Below, one piece after another: positions 8,920 to 17,786 of a stretch of 64,000 nt of DNA; the first letter of the stretch is position 1; every line of letters begins with the position of its first letter. Both the position numbers and the translations under genes were made by a program. Source of the DNA: Parasulfuritortus sp049322515 (GTDB taxonomy: Bacteria > Pseudomonadota > Gammaproteobacteria > Burkholderiales > Thiobacillaceae); contig JBMOQW010000007.1 of the NCBI GenBank assembly GCA_049322515.1, positions 1 through 64,000 of the forward strand. The letters run 5' to 3'. The notes under the pieces were generated by a model. It did no database searches. It worked only from the letters and a program-made list of their open reading frames with translations, and was not told the origin of the DNA.

Positions 8920-9318
8920 CTAAATCAATCGTACCAACCCGCGAAGCTCGAGCTGACCGCCATCACCGGGTTTTTCCTGCCTGCCCGGATAGACAAGCAC
9001 TGGGGCGGAATGCCCTGGGCACGCATGAATATCAGGAATCCACCGAGGCCAGGCACCCGGCCGACCGGCGGATCGAGCGCATCGTGTTCCTCGAGGGTCT
9101 GGCCAACCCGCAAACCTTGAACAAGGGATCGATCGGCGAGAGCCAGGCGGAATGCTTGAGCGGCGGCCGCGAGCCGTAGGTCGGGGCGATCGCTTGCCGA
9201 GAATCGGTCAAGGACTCCGGCTCGCAGGAACGCCTCGATGACATCCTGTCCGACACCGAGGCACATCGATGACCTAGAAACCCGGCTCGGCCGGTTAGCT
9301 CGGCAGTTGCGCCGGTCA
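8920..9318 (+). pseudogene. bfr: Degenerate bacterioferritin gene (at least two frameshifts and a stop)
   Basis: Conceptual translation across frames recovers a bacterioferritin. Around 8950-9003 one frame reads ELTAIT..FFLPARIDKHWG, like the Bfr helix ELTAINQYFLHAR..KHWG. From about 9006 the neighbouring frame continues LG.HEYQESTE then ADRRIERIVFLEGLANPQ.L and IGE, matching the Bfr ferroxidase helix (the family has YHES and HADRYIERILFLEGLPN). That frame meets TAG at 9177-9179, resumes as CRESVKD...RLDDILSDTEAH, and from 9265 shifts back to IDDLETRLG, as in the Bfr end. So there is one frameshift near 9003-9020, one stop, one frameshift near 9262, and a small internal loss. No continuous coding frame survives. 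It lies between the peroxidase and HDOD genes and fills an otherwise empty 450-base gap. Confidence 0.85.
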
Positions 9319-9335
9319 GCCGGCTGGCCAGTGCT

Positions 9336-10208
9336 TCACTGTGATGCTCTCGCCTCGACCAGGGCGTCGCGGAAGTCCTCGGTCTCTTCGGGATGGATGC
9401 CGAAATGGGCCAGGGCACGTTGGTAGAGCGCTTCACCGACATCCAGATCTTCCACGCCATCGAGCAGGTGTCCCAGATGCTCCGCGATGTGCACCACGGC
9501 GACCAGGGACAACGCCCCCCCGGGCAGGGTCGAATCGGGCAGGTCATACACGTCCGGTTCGTGATGGAACCGGATCGCCAGTCCCAGGAGCGGCGGCAAG
9601 CCCCAATTGCGCACCAGGAGTGAACCGATGATCGGGTGCGTACAGGGATAGAACCGATCCTCGGCCTCGACCAGAGCCACGCCTTCGGCCGCGGCCTTGT
9701 CGACCACCGCCTGGTAATCCGGATAGCGACGCATCATGAGCGGGATGCCGGCGTCGTGAAACAAGGCGTAGGTGAAGGCCGCATCCGGCGAGATGCCATA
9801 TTGCTTGCGTGCAATCAGTCCGGCGACCTGGGCGATCGCGGCCGTATTCTTCCAGAAGGTCTCGATGAACCCCGGCGACACCCCGGCCATGGTTGCCCGC
9901 AATGCGGTCGCCACCACCACGCAGACCACGTTCCGGGTCCCCAGGCGCGGCAAGGCCTGTCTCACGCTGGTGACCGGGGCGCCGACTCGGAACAGCGGTG
10001 AATTGGCGAACTTGATGGCGATGGCTGCCATGCCGACATCGGACTCGATGGTCTTGGCCAGGCGGTTCATGTCGGGATCATCCTTCTGCGCCTCGGCCAG
10101 GACCTGGGTCACGATCGCCGGACACGTCGGGATATCGATGGTCCCGAGCACCCGCTCGATATCTTCGTGGGAAAGTTCATATCCGTGGTGTTGAAGTTGG
10201 CTGGTCAT
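9336..10208 (-). CDS. HDOD domain signalling protein
   Basis: A 290-aa cytoplasmic protein made almost entirely of one HDOD domain, an HD-related output or adaptor module found in bacterial signalling. Visible landmarks include the opening LGTIDIPTCPAIVTQVL, the helix with ANSPLF, LGTRNV, the HD-like FHDAGIPLM and the later RFHHEPD. These are the usual HDOD landmarks; HDOD proteins generally lack phosphodiesterase activity and act through protein contacts. No receiver or catalytic domain is attached. It stands alone on the minus strand downstream of ahpF, with a 144-base gap that probably carries its promoter. A second HDOD protein, fused to a kinase, is encoded 2.7 kb away on the other strand. 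Confidence 0.9.
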   Translation of the reverse strand: MTSQLQHHGYELSHEDIERVLGTIDIPTCPAIVTQVLAEAQKDDPDMNRLAKTIESDVGMAAIAIKFANSPLFRVGAPVTSVRQALPRLGTRNVVCVVVATALRATMAGVSPGFIETFWKNTAAIAQVAGLIARKQYGISPDAAFTYALFHDAGIPLMMRRYPDYQAVVDKAAAEGVALVEAEDRFYPCTHPIIGSLLVRNWGLPPLLGLAIRFHHEPDVYDLPDSTLPGGALSLVAVVHIAEHLGHLLDGVEDLDVGEALYQRALAHFGIHPEETEDFRDALVEARASQ

Positions 10209-10352
10209 GCGTCATCCGTCGTCATGTTGAAAAATGATCGACACCGGCCGGTGCCTGGCACCCAGTCGGCACCCCCTTCATCGCCAGGGTGATGGTCACC
10301 ACCGGACGTGACTAAGGGGGCCCTGGGCCCACGCCATTCTAAACGCGCTGAG

Positions 10353-11915
10353 CTAAGCCGGCACGGAGGACCGGATCAGGTGATCGAAGGCGGCCAGGCT
10401 GGCCTTGGCGCCTTCGCCCATGGCGATGATGATCTGCTTGTAGGGCACCGTGGTGCAGTCGCCGGCGGCGAACACGCCGGGCACCGAGGTCTGCCCCTTG
10501 GCGTCCACCTCGATCTCGCCGAAGCGGGACAGATTCAGGGTACCTTTCAGCCAGTCGGTGTTGGGCAGCAGGCCGATCTGCACGAAGACCCCTTCCAGGG
10601 CGACATGTTGCGACTGCCCGGTAAGACGATCGGTGTAGGTCAGGCCATTGACCTTGCCGCCGGCGCCGGTGACTTCGGTGGTCTGCGCACTCTTGATGAC
10701 GGTCACGTTGGCCAGGCTGTACAGCTTGCTCTGGAGCACCGCGTCGGCGCGCAGGGCCTCGCCGAATTCGAGCAGGGTGACATGACCGACGATGCCGGCC
10801 AGGTCGATGGCCGCCTCGACGCCCGAGTTGCCGCCGCCGATCACGGCGACGTGCTTGCCCTTGAACAAGGGGCCGTCGCAGTGCGGGCAGTAGGCGACGC
10901 CCTTGCCGCGATACTCCAGTTCGCCCGGCACGTTCAATTCACGCCAGCGTGCGCCAGTGGCCAGGATCACCGCCTTGGCCTTCATCACCGCGCCGTTGGC
11001 GAGCCGAATTTCATGGTAACCGCCGGCCGTGCCGGGAATCAGGGCCTCGGCCTTTTGCAGGTTCATGATGTCGACTTGGTATTCCTTGACGTGCTCTTCC
11101 AGGGCGCGGCCGAGCTTGGGCCCGTCGGTATGCGGCACCGAGATCAGGTTCTCGATCGCCAGGGTGTCCATCACCTGGCCGCCGAAGCGCTCGGCCAGCA
11201 CGCCGGTGCGGATTCCCTTGCGGGCCGCATACACGGCCGCCGCGGCGCCGGCCGGACCACCGCCCACGACCAGGACGTCGTAGGGCGCCTGCTCGGCCAG
11301 CTTGGCCGCCTCGCGGCCAGCCGCGCCGTGGTCGACCTTGGCGAGGATCTCGGCCAGGGTCATGCGACCGTCGTCGAACGGCTCGCCATTCAGCCAGACG
11401 CTAGGTACCGCCATGATCTGGCGCGTCTCGACTTCCTGCTGATTCAGGGCGCCGTCGATCATTACGTGGCGGACGTTGGGATTCAGCGCCGCCAGGGTGT
11501 TGAGCGCCTGAACGACGTCCGGACAGTTGTGGCAGGACAGGGAAACATAGGTCTCAAACCGGAAGCTGCCGGTCAGCGACTTGATCTGGGCGACTTCGTC
11601 GTCACTGATCTTTGGCGGGTAGCCACTGGCTTGCAGCAGTGCCAGGATCAGCGAGGTGAACTCGTGGCCCATGGGCAGGCCGGCGAAGGCGATGCGGGCC
11701 GGCTCGCCGACCTTGCCGACGGTGAACGACGGCACCCGGGCATCGACACCATTCTCCAGCAGGGCGATCTTGTCGGAGACGCTGGCGATGTCTTCCAGCA
11801 GGGCACGCATCTCGACCGACTTGGGGCTGTGGTCCAGGGTGGCCACCAGTTCGATCGGGGCCACGAGCTTGTCCATGTAGGCCTTGAGTTGAGCCTTGAT
11901 GTTGGCGTCGAGCAT
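10353..11915 (-). CDS. ahpF: Alkyl hydroperoxide reductase subunit F (NADH:peroxiredoxin oxidoreductase)
   Basis: A flavoprotein that passes electrons from NADH to AhpC so that peroxides can be reduced in the cytoplasm. The 520-aa length and domain order fit: tandem thioredoxin folds at the N-terminus with the redox pair Cys128/Cys131 (CHNC), a dinucleotide-binding GGGPAG motif near residue 218, the thioredoxin-reductase-like active site CPHC near residue 345, the NADH-binding GGGNSG near 360, and the terminal FAAGDC flavin motif. It lies 150 bases downstream of ahpC on the same strand with a palindromic repeat pair in between. The two genes probably form an operon with some read-through control. 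Confidence 0.97.
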   Translation of the reverse strand: MLDANIKAQLKAYMDKLVAPIELVATLDHSPKSVEMRALLEDIASVSDKIALLENGVDARVPSFTVGKVGEPARIAFAGLPMGHEFTSLILALLQASGYPPKISDDEVAQIKSLTGSFRFETYVSLSCHNCPDVVQALNTLAALNPNVRHVMIDGALNQQEVETRQIMAVPSVWLNGEPFDDGRMTLAEILAKVDHGAAGREAAKLAEQAPYDVLVVGGGPAGAAAAVYAARKGIRTGVLAERFGGQVMDTLAIENLISVPHTDGPKLGRALEEHVKEYQVDIMNLQKAEALIPGTAGGYHEIRLANGAVMKAKAVILATGARWRELNVPGELEYRGKGVAYCPHCDGPLFKGKHVAVIGGGNSGVEAAIDLAGIVGHVTLLEFGEALRADAVLQSKLYSLANVTVIKSAQTTEVTGAGGKVNGLTYTDRLTGQSQHVALEGVFVQIGLLPNTDWLKGTLNLSRFGEIEVDAKGQTSVPGVFAAGDCTTVPYKQIIIAMGEGAKASLAAFDHLIRSSVPA

Positions 11916-11996
11916 GGTGATTCTCCTGTTTCAGAGGGCAATGCGAAGGCGTCGCCGGACGACGGCTTGGCATTGCGGTCTATTTGGGGGAACGTC

Positions 11997-12055
11997 ATCC
12001 CCGCGATGGCGGGGATCCAGACCTGCGAAACCGGGCTCCCGCCTGCGCGGGAGCC
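11997..12055. repeat. REP-like pair of palindromes between ahpC and ahpF
   Basis: Two GC-rich inverted repeats stand close together: ATCCCCGC-GATG-GCGGGGAT (11997-12016) and GGCTCCCGC-CTGC-GCGGGAGCC (12034-12055). Flanks read GTC before and CCAGACCTG after the first, much like the dispersed repeat with a CCCGC...GCGGG core and CCAG flank found in many beta- and gammaproteobacteria. It could stabilise or attenuate the ahpC mRNA ahead of ahpF. There is no T-run, so it is not a canonical intrinsic terminator. Confidence 0.65.
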
Positions 12056-12065
12056 ACCGTCTGGC

Positions 12066-12632
12066 TTAGATCTTGCCGACCAGGTCCAGCGACGGGGTCA
12101 GGGTGGCGTCGCCTTCCTTCCACTTGGCCGGGCAGACTTCGTTCGGGTGGGCCGCCACGTACTGGGCGGCCTTCAGCTTGCGCAGGGTTTCCTTGACGTC
12201 GCGGGCGATGGCGTTGTCATGGATCTCCAGCGTCTTGATGGTGCCTTCCGGGTTGATGATGAAGGTGCCACGCAGGGCCAGGCCCTCTTCCGGAATGTGC
12301 ACGCCGAAGGCGTTGGTCAGGGCGTGGGTGGGGTCGCCGACCAGGGGGAACTTGGCCTTGCCGACGGCAGCGGAGGTCTCGTGCCAGACCTTGTGCGAGA
12401 AATGGGTGTCGGTGGTGACGATGTAGACCTCGGCACCGGCCTTCTCGAACTCGGCGTAATGGTCGGCGGCATCCTCGATCTCGGTCGGGCAGTTGAAGGT
12501 GAAGGCGGCCGGCATGAAAATCAGCACCGACCACTTGCCATGCAGATCCTTCTCGGTCACTTCGACGAACTGGCCATTGTGGAAAGCCTGGGCCTTGAAC
12601 GGTTGCACTTGGGTGTTGATCAGCGATTGCAT
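12066..12632 (-). CDS. ahpC: Alkyl hydroperoxide reductase subunit C, 2-Cys peroxiredoxin
   Basis: A peroxiredoxin that reduces hydrogen peroxide and organic peroxides. The peroxidatic Cys48 sits in FTFNCPTE (the family usually has F.C.TE) and the resolving Cys167 in EVCPAKW near the C-terminus, the typical 2-Cys AhpC layout. Length of 188 aa is the family standard. AhpF, encoded downstream, recycles the disulfide. The 249-base region upstream contains a perfect ATAG-N7-CTAT palindrome (12742-12756) and an AT-rich stretch (12715-12735) suited to a promoter, so OxyR-type induction by peroxide is plausible. The adjacent cytochrome c peroxidase covers the periplasm in the same way. Confidence 0.97.
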   Translation of the reverse strand: MQSLINTQVQPFKAQAFHNGQFVEVTEKDLHGKWSVLIFMPAAFTFNCPTEIEDAADHYAEFEKAGAEVYIVTTDTHFSHKVWHETSAAVGKAKFPLVGDPTHALTNAFGVHIPEEGLALRGTFIINPEGTIKTLEIHDNAIARDVKETLRKLKAAQYVAAHPNEVCPAKWKEGDATLTPSLDLVGKI

Positions 12633-12741
12633 CGGTCATTACTCCTTGGGTTGACGAGGGGGGGTTGAATCAAAACAAGCGATGGAGCACAGTTTATAGG
12701 CCGCCCGTAGTTCAATCTAATTTATAAAAACAAATATCAGG

Positions 12742-12756
12742 ATAGTCGGAGACTAT
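12742..12756. promoter_or_regulatory. OxyR-like palindrome upstream of ahpC
   Basis: The site is ATAGTC-GGA-GACTAT, a perfect inverted repeat that also fits one ATAG-N7-CTAT unit of the OxyR consensus. It lies about 110 bases upstream of the ahpC start, next to an AT-rich segment at 12715-12735. The second ATAG-N7-CTAT unit expected for a full OxyR tetramer site is not evident on either side, so it is at best a half site. It could instead serve the divergent kinase gene that starts at 12882. Confidence 0.4.
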
Positions 12757-12881
12757 GACAGATTCGTGCCAGCCCGACGTCGTTCGAAAAATTCAAGTCT
12801 CATCGATTTAAGCCGATATCAATAGTATTCTTGACCTATCGACCGCACGGACCCACGCTCAGCCGAATCGAACCCAGCCTC

Positions 12882-15038
12882 ATGCGTAACCTGCCTGAAC
12901 CCATCGCCCTGGCGATTGAATCGGGGCGGCTGCCGTCGCCGCCGCAGGTCCTATTGAAGCTGATGCACACGATCGAGCGTGAAGATGCCACGCTGGGCGA
13001 GATCGCTGCGCTGGTCGAACAGGACTCCGGACTGAGCACGCGGGTCTTGAGCGTGGCCAATTCCGCCGCGCTGCGTCGCGGCTTGCGCATGGCCAGCATC
13101 GAAAACTGCCTGAATACCCTGGGCACCCGCATGGTGCGCGCCATTGCCACTTGCCTGTCGATCCAGAGCCTGTTCGACCGCGAGGGCGCCCTTCCCGCCG
13201 ACATGCTGGCGCGCTTCTGGGCGCATGCCCTGCTGGTCGCCGAACTGGCGCGCGAGATCGCCGCGACCGCCGGCTATGCCCGTCCAGATGAGGCCCATCT
13301 GGCCGGCCTGTTGCACGATGTCGGCCAGCTGATCCTGCTCAATGCCCTGGGCGACCCCTATCGGCAGGCCCTGGCCGAGGACCAGGGCGATACCGCCTGC
13401 GTGGTCCGGGAGCAGGCGCGCTTCGGGGTCCATCACGGTGAAGTCGGCGCCTGGCTGGCCGACCGCTGGGACCTCGATTCCGCGTTCGCCGACAGTCTGT
13501 TGTTCCATCACGCCGATCCGGCCCTGATCGGGTCGGCCACCTTGCTGCCCCGGATCGTGTGGTATGCGGAACGGCTGGCCTCGCACAGCACGCCGGACCA
13601 GGTGGCCTGCGACACCCGCGTTCTGCTCGGAGCCAGCTTCGATCTGCCCGGGCTGTGCGAACGTGCCGAGGAACGGACCCGCACGGTGGCGGCCGCCCTC
13701 GGCCTGGTCATTCCCGATCAACTGTTTGGCGAACCGGTCTGGTACGGCCTCCCACCCGCCGCGCCGGCCGCCCCCGAGGACGAAATGGCCCTGCTGCTGG
13801 GCGGCATGGCGCTCATGCAACCCTTGCAACAGGACCTGATTTCGCTCGACAGCCACGCCGAGATCCTCGCCTCCCTGCGCGCCTCGGCGCGCATCCTGTT
13901 CGGACTCGAACACACCGCGTTCCTGCTCATCGAACCGAGCGGTGAAACCCTGGTCGGCGCCGAGATCGAAGCCCAGCCGAGTCTGTTCAGGGAAGCCCGG
14001 CTGCCGATCCACCTGGCGACCTCGCTGGCCGCACGCGCGGTGCTGGAACGCACCGTCACCGCCTCTTTCGGCCAGGATCCGCTCGCGTCCCCCTCGCTCA
14101 CCGACCTGCAATTCGCCCGCGCCCTCGGTGCCTCGGGCCTGCTATGCATCCCGATGCTCGCCCGCGACCGCGCGCTCGGTGTCATGGTCTTCGGCGTCAG
14201 TCAGGCCCTGTACCAGAAACTGGCCACGCGCCTACCCTGGCTGCTGAACTTCGGCCGCATCGCCGGCAACAGCCTGGATGCCCTGAAGACCGTGCTCAGC
14301 TATCGGCACCAGGCGCACCAGGCGGCCGCCGGCCAGTTCGAGCGACAGGCCCGGCGCATCGTGCACGAAGCCGAGAATCCCTTGGGCATCATCCGCAGCT
14401 ATCTCAAGATCCTCGACCGCAAGCTGCCGGACGAAACCGGCGTGCGCAAGGAACTGTCGATCCTGCACGAAGAAATCGACCGCATCTCCGGCATCGTCGG
14501 GCGCATGAGCGAAATGCCCGATGTGCAGCGTCCGGCCGGCATCGATCTCTCCGCACTGATCGACGAACTCCTGCTCCTGTACGGCGATGCCCTGTTCCGG
14601 TCACGGGGCATCCAGGTCGAGACCCGCATGCCGGAACAGCCGGTCCAGGTGGCTGGCGACCGCAACAGCCTGAAGCAGATCCTGATCAATCTCTGGAAGA
14701 ACGCTTCCCAGGCCCTCGCCCAGGGCGGCCACGTCATCATCCGCCTGCAGGACCCGGTGTTCCATGAAGGCCAGGCGATGGTGCGCCTGGTCATCGAGGA
14801 TGATGGACCGGGCCTGCCCGAATCGGCCCTGCGTGGCCTGCACCGCCCCCTGGCCCAGGCTGGCGACGCCACGCATGGCATCGGACTGACCCTGGTGGGC
14901 GAACTGGCCCGTCGCCAGGGGATCGCCCTGACCAGCTACAACCGGGCCCGGCAGGGCACCGTGTTCGCCCTGCTGCTGCCCAGGCCGGCGCGCCCGGCGC
15001 AGCCCACTCGCGCACCCGCCACGGGGGACCCGGCATGA
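12882..15038 (+). CDS. HDOD-GAF-histidine kinase
   Basis: A soluble sensor kinase of 718 aa with an N-terminal HDOD domain (about 1-240; LPSPPQVLLKL, ANSAALRRG, LLHDVGQLIL, LFHHADP), a middle GAF-like region (about 310-450), a HisKA-type dimerisation helix with the likely phospho-acceptor His in IVHEAENPLG, and an HATPase domain with the N-box NLWKNASQAL and EDDGPGLP. I chose ATG at 12882; an upstream TTG at 12831 is also in frame but adds a leader not resembling HDOD. The stop overlaps the next start by four bases (ATGA at 15035-15038), pairing the kinase with a REC-PAS-GGDEF-EAL protein. The glycine-rich lid region after the G1 box is short, but motifs look functional. The stimulus is unknown. 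Confidence 0.88.
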   Translation: MRNLPEPIALAIESGRLPSPPQVLLKLMHTIEREDATLGEIAALVEQDSGLSTRVLSVANSAALRRGLRMASIENCLNTLGTRMVRAIATCLSIQSLFDREGALPADMLARFWAHALLVAELAREIAATAGYARPDEAHLAGLLHDVGQLILLNALGDPYRQALAEDQGDTACVVREQARFGVHHGEVGAWLADRWDLDSAFADSLLFHHADPALIGSATLLPRIVWYAERLASHSTPDQVACDTRVLLGASFDLPGLCERAEERTRTVAAALGLVIPDQLFGEPVWYGLPPAAPAAPEDEMALLLGGMALMQPLQQDLISLDSHAEILASLRASARILFGLEHTAFLLIEPSGETLVGAEIEAQPSLFREARLPIHLATSLAARAVLERTVTASFGQDPLASPSLTDLQFARALGASGLLCIPMLARDRALGVMVFGVSQALYQKLATRLPWLLNFGRIAGNSLDALKTVLSYRHQAHQAAAGQFERQARRIVHEAENPLGIIRSYLKILDRKLPDETGVRKELSILHEEIDRISGIVGRMSEMPDVQRPAGIDLSALIDELLLLYGDALFRSRGIQVETRMPEQPVQVAGDRNSLKQILINLWKNASQALAQGGHVIIRLQDPVFHEGQAMVRLVIEDDGPGLPESALRGLHRPLAQAGDATHGIGLTLVGELARRQGIALTSYNRARQGTVFALLLPRPARPAQPTRAPATGDPA

Positions 15039-17227
15039 CCTACCTGACCGACCTGCACGCCCCTCAGCCCCGTGCCCTCCATGGCGACACCGCCACGATC
15101 CTGATCGTCGACGACGAACCGCGCTTCCGGGCTGCGCTGGGCGAACTGCTGCGCGGCCCCGAACGCCAGATCCAGGAGTGCGCCACCGGCAAGGAGGCGG
15201 TGACCCGGCTCAACCGCCGGGACGTCGACGTCGTGGTGCTCGACCTCAAGCTGCCCGACATCGACGGCATGGAAATCATGGAGTGGCTGGCGGCGAGCGG
15301 AATCGCCACCTCGGTCATCGTGTTCAGTGGCGACAGCGCCATCGACGCCGCCATCCAGGCCCTGCGCCAGGGCGCCTTCGAGTTCATCCGCAAGCATGAC
15401 GATCCGGAGCAGTTGGTCGCCTCCGTCAATCGCGCCTTGCGCCGGCGCCGTATGGAAGCCGAGCACGCGCAGATGGCTGCCCGTCTGGAGCAGTCGGAAC
15501 GCATGCATCGCTTCCTGGTGGAAAACTCGCCCGACCTGATCTACACCCTCGACAGCCAGGGCCGCTTCCAGTACGCCAACAAGCGCTTCGAGACCCTGCT
15601 CGGCTACAGCCCGGAAGAACTGATCGGCCAACATTACTCGGTGATCCTGCACGAGGAAGACATCGACTACGTCCGCTACGCCTTCAACGAGCGCCGGGTC
15701 GGCGAACGCGCCACCTTCAATTTCGAGTTGCGCCTGAAGACCAAGCAGAACGCCGTGCGCAACTTCGACAACCGGATGATCATCACCATCCTGAGTTCCC
15801 AGGGGCTCTACAAGTCGGAGGCCAATGGCCCGGAATTCCGTGGCACCGCCGGGGTCGCGCGCGACATCACCGACCGCAAGCGGGCCGAGGAAACCATCGC
15901 CTTCCAGGCCTTCCATGACCTGCTTACCGGACTGCCCAACCGGATCCTGTTCCTGGATCGCCTGAGCCTCTCGATCACCCAGGCCCAGCGCCGCCAGGAA
16001 CGGCTGGGCATCCTGTACCTGGATGTCGACCGCTTCAAGCTGATCAACGACACCTACGGCCACCCGGTCGGCGACAAGCTATTGCAGGAGTTCGCCCAGC
16101 GCGTCTCGGCCTGTCTGCGTTCGGGCGACACCCTGGCCCGCCAGGGCGGCGACGAGTTCACCATCCTGTTGCCGGCCATCGGCAGCGCCGAGGATGTCGC
16201 CAACATCGCCAACAAGATCCTCGCCAGCCTGCGCGACCCGATCCGGGTCGCCGAGCATGATTTCCTGGCCACGGCGAGCATCGGCTTCGCCCTTTATCCC
16301 GATGATGGCACCGCGCCCGAAGACCTGATCAAGAAGGCCGACATCGCCATGTACCAGGCCAAGGGCCAGGGCAAGAACGCCAGCGTCAAGTTCCACTCGA
16401 CCATGAACACCACCCATGTCGAGCGGATCTCCCTGGAAAACGACCTGGTCGCCGCGCTCAAGGACTGCCGCCAGCTGGAACTCTACTACCAGCCCCAGGT
16501 CAGCGTTTCCCGACGCGCGGTGACCGGCCTGGAAGCCCTGATCCGCTGGCGCCACCCGACCCGCGGCATGATCAGTCCGGACGCCTTCATTCCCCTGGCG
16601 GAGGAATCCGGCCTCATCGTGGCCATCAGCGACTGGGTGCTCGACACCGGCTGCCAGCGCCTCGCCGAGTTGCGCGCGCGCGGCCACACCGACCTCAAGC
16701 TCGGCATCAACCTGTCGCCCCGGGAATTCGACCGCAACGATCTGGTCGAGCGGGTCACCGGCGCCCTTGGCCGGCATGGCATCCCCCATGACCGGGTCGA
16801 GATCGAGCTCACGGAGAACTTGCTGGTCAAGGACACCGAGAACATCATCGGCAAGATCCGCCAGCTGCGCGCCTCGGGCATCCATATCGCCATCGACGAT
16901 TTCGGCACCCGCTATTCCTCGCTCAACTACCTGCGCCGGCTCTCGATCAACGGCATCAAGATCGACAAAAGCTTCGTGCATGAAATGAGCTTCGGCACCG
17001 CGCGCGACGCGACCGCCATCGTGCGTGCCATCTTCGCCATCGCCCAGAGCTTCGACCTCAATGTCACCGTCGAGGGCGTCGAGGAACCGGACCAGCTGCG
17101 CACCTTGACCCGGATGGGCGGCGACACGGTCCAGGGCTATTACTTCAGCCCGGCGCTACCCAGCAGCCACCTGGAAGACTACATCGACGAGTTTCCCCAG
17201 CTCTACGAGATGCTGGCGGTGCGTTGA
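15035..17227 (+). CDS. REC-PAS-GGDEF-EAL response regulator for c-di-GMP
   Basis: A 730-aa cytoplasmic regulator that likely adjusts c-di-GMP on phosphorylation by the kinase encoded just upstream. Its receiver domain (about 20-135) has the acidic pair DD at 26-27, phospho-acceptor Asp70 in VVLDLKLPD and a basic residue near 120. A PAS domain (about 155-285) is followed by an intact GGDEF motif (371-375) and an EAL domain (EAL at 500-502, LTENLL near 603, DDFGTR, VEGVEE). Both cyclase and phosphodiesterase motifs are preserved, so net activity cannot be read from sequence; DDFGTR replaces the common DDFGTG. Four-base overlap with the kinase gene implies coupled translation. The 118-base convergent gap downstream to exbD holds only a small GTCGC...GCGAC hairpin. 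Confidence 0.93.
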   Translation: MTYLTDLHAPQPRALHGDTATILIVDDEPRFRAALGELLRGPERQIQECATGKEAVTRLNRRDVDVVVLDLKLPDIDGMEIMEWLAASGIATSVIVFSGDSAIDAAIQALRQGAFEFIRKHDDPEQLVASVNRALRRRRMEAEHAQMAARLEQSERMHRFLVENSPDLIYTLDSQGRFQYANKRFETLLGYSPEELIGQHYSVILHEEDIDYVRYAFNERRVGERATFNFELRLKTKQNAVRNFDNRMIITILSSQGLYKSEANGPEFRGTAGVARDITDRKRAEETIAFQAFHDLLTGLPNRILFLDRLSLSITQAQRRQERLGILYLDVDRFKLINDTYGHPVGDKLLQEFAQRVSACLRSGDTLARQGGDEFTILLPAIGSAEDVANIANKILASLRDPIRVAEHDFLATASIGFALYPDDGTAPEDLIKKADIAMYQAKGQGKNASVKFHSTMNTTHVERISLENDLVAALKDCRQLELYYQPQVSVSRRAVTGLEALIRWRHPTRGMISPDAFIPLAEESGLIVAISDWVLDTGCQRLAELRARGHTDLKLGINLSPREFDRNDLVERVTGALGRHGIPHDRVEIELTENLLVKDTENIIGKIRQLRASGIHIAIDDFGTRYSSLNYLRRLSINGIKIDKSFVHEMSFGTARDATAIVRAIFAIAQSFDLNVTVEGVEEPDQLRTLTRMGGDTVQGYYFSPALPSSHLEDYIDEFPQLYEMLAVR

Positions 17228-17345
17228 TGAGGAAAGAGGGCCAGTCACTCCGCCCGATGCAGGTGGGGGCTGACCCATAGGGAGCCTTCATGGGAATGCC
17301 CCTGGTCGCGGGGAAGGACAGTCGCGACGACGTGCGACCAGCGCA

Positions 17346-17786
17346 TTACTCGGCATAGCCGGCCCCGGCCAGGCCGGGATCGGTCACGAAACCGATCCGA
17401 CTGAGTCCGGCCTTGGCCGCCTCGGACATCACCCAGACCACCCGCCGATAGGCGATCTCGCCATCGGCACGCAAATGCAGCTCGGAGCTCGGGTCAGCCC
17501 GTGCCGCTTCGGAGAAGCGCGCGGGCAGCAGCGCGGGATCGACTTTTTCGCCATTCCAGAAAACTACGCCCTGGGCGTCGATGGCCACTTGCAGGGGGGC
17601 CTTCCGCGGCGTGTTAGCCTGGCTGGAGGCCTTGGGCAGGTCGACCTTGACCGCATGGGTCAACAGGGGCGCGGTGACGATGAAGATGACCAGCAAGACC
17701 AGCATCAAGTCGATCAGCGGGATCATGTTGATGTCCGCCACCGGCTGTCCGGTGGGGCGTTCACTCAAACCGCCGAAAGCCATCAT
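17346..17786 (-). CDS. exbD: TonB-system protein ExbD
   Basis: An inner-membrane partner of ExbB that couples the proton motive force to TonB. A short cytoplasmic head with the conserved DINMIPLIDLMLVLL block (about 18-33) contains the critical membrane Asp, followed by a single transmembrane segment and a periplasmic domain of about 95 residues. Length (146 aa) is standard for ExbD/TolR. Its start overlaps the exbB stop by four bases. The neighbours (TonB and a siderophore receptor in the same run) identify it as ExbD rather than TolR. Confidence 0.95.
   Translation of the reverse strand: MMAFGGLSERPTGQPVADINMIPLIDLMLVLLVIFIVTAPLLTHAVKVDLPKASSQANTPRKAPLQVAIDAQGVVFWNGEKVDPALLPARFSEAARADPSSELHLRADGEIAYRRVVWVMSEAAKAGLSRIGFVTDPGLAGAGYAE

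Noticed and set aside
8925..9547. Minus-strand frames in the gap between the peroxidase and HDOD genes
   Set aside because: They are explained by the decayed bacterioferritin on the plus strand and by the end of the HDOD gene; no homology is visible in these frames.
10308..12668. Plus-strand frame spanning ahpF and ahpC
   Set aside because: It runs antisense through two genes and the palindromic repeat; no family features.
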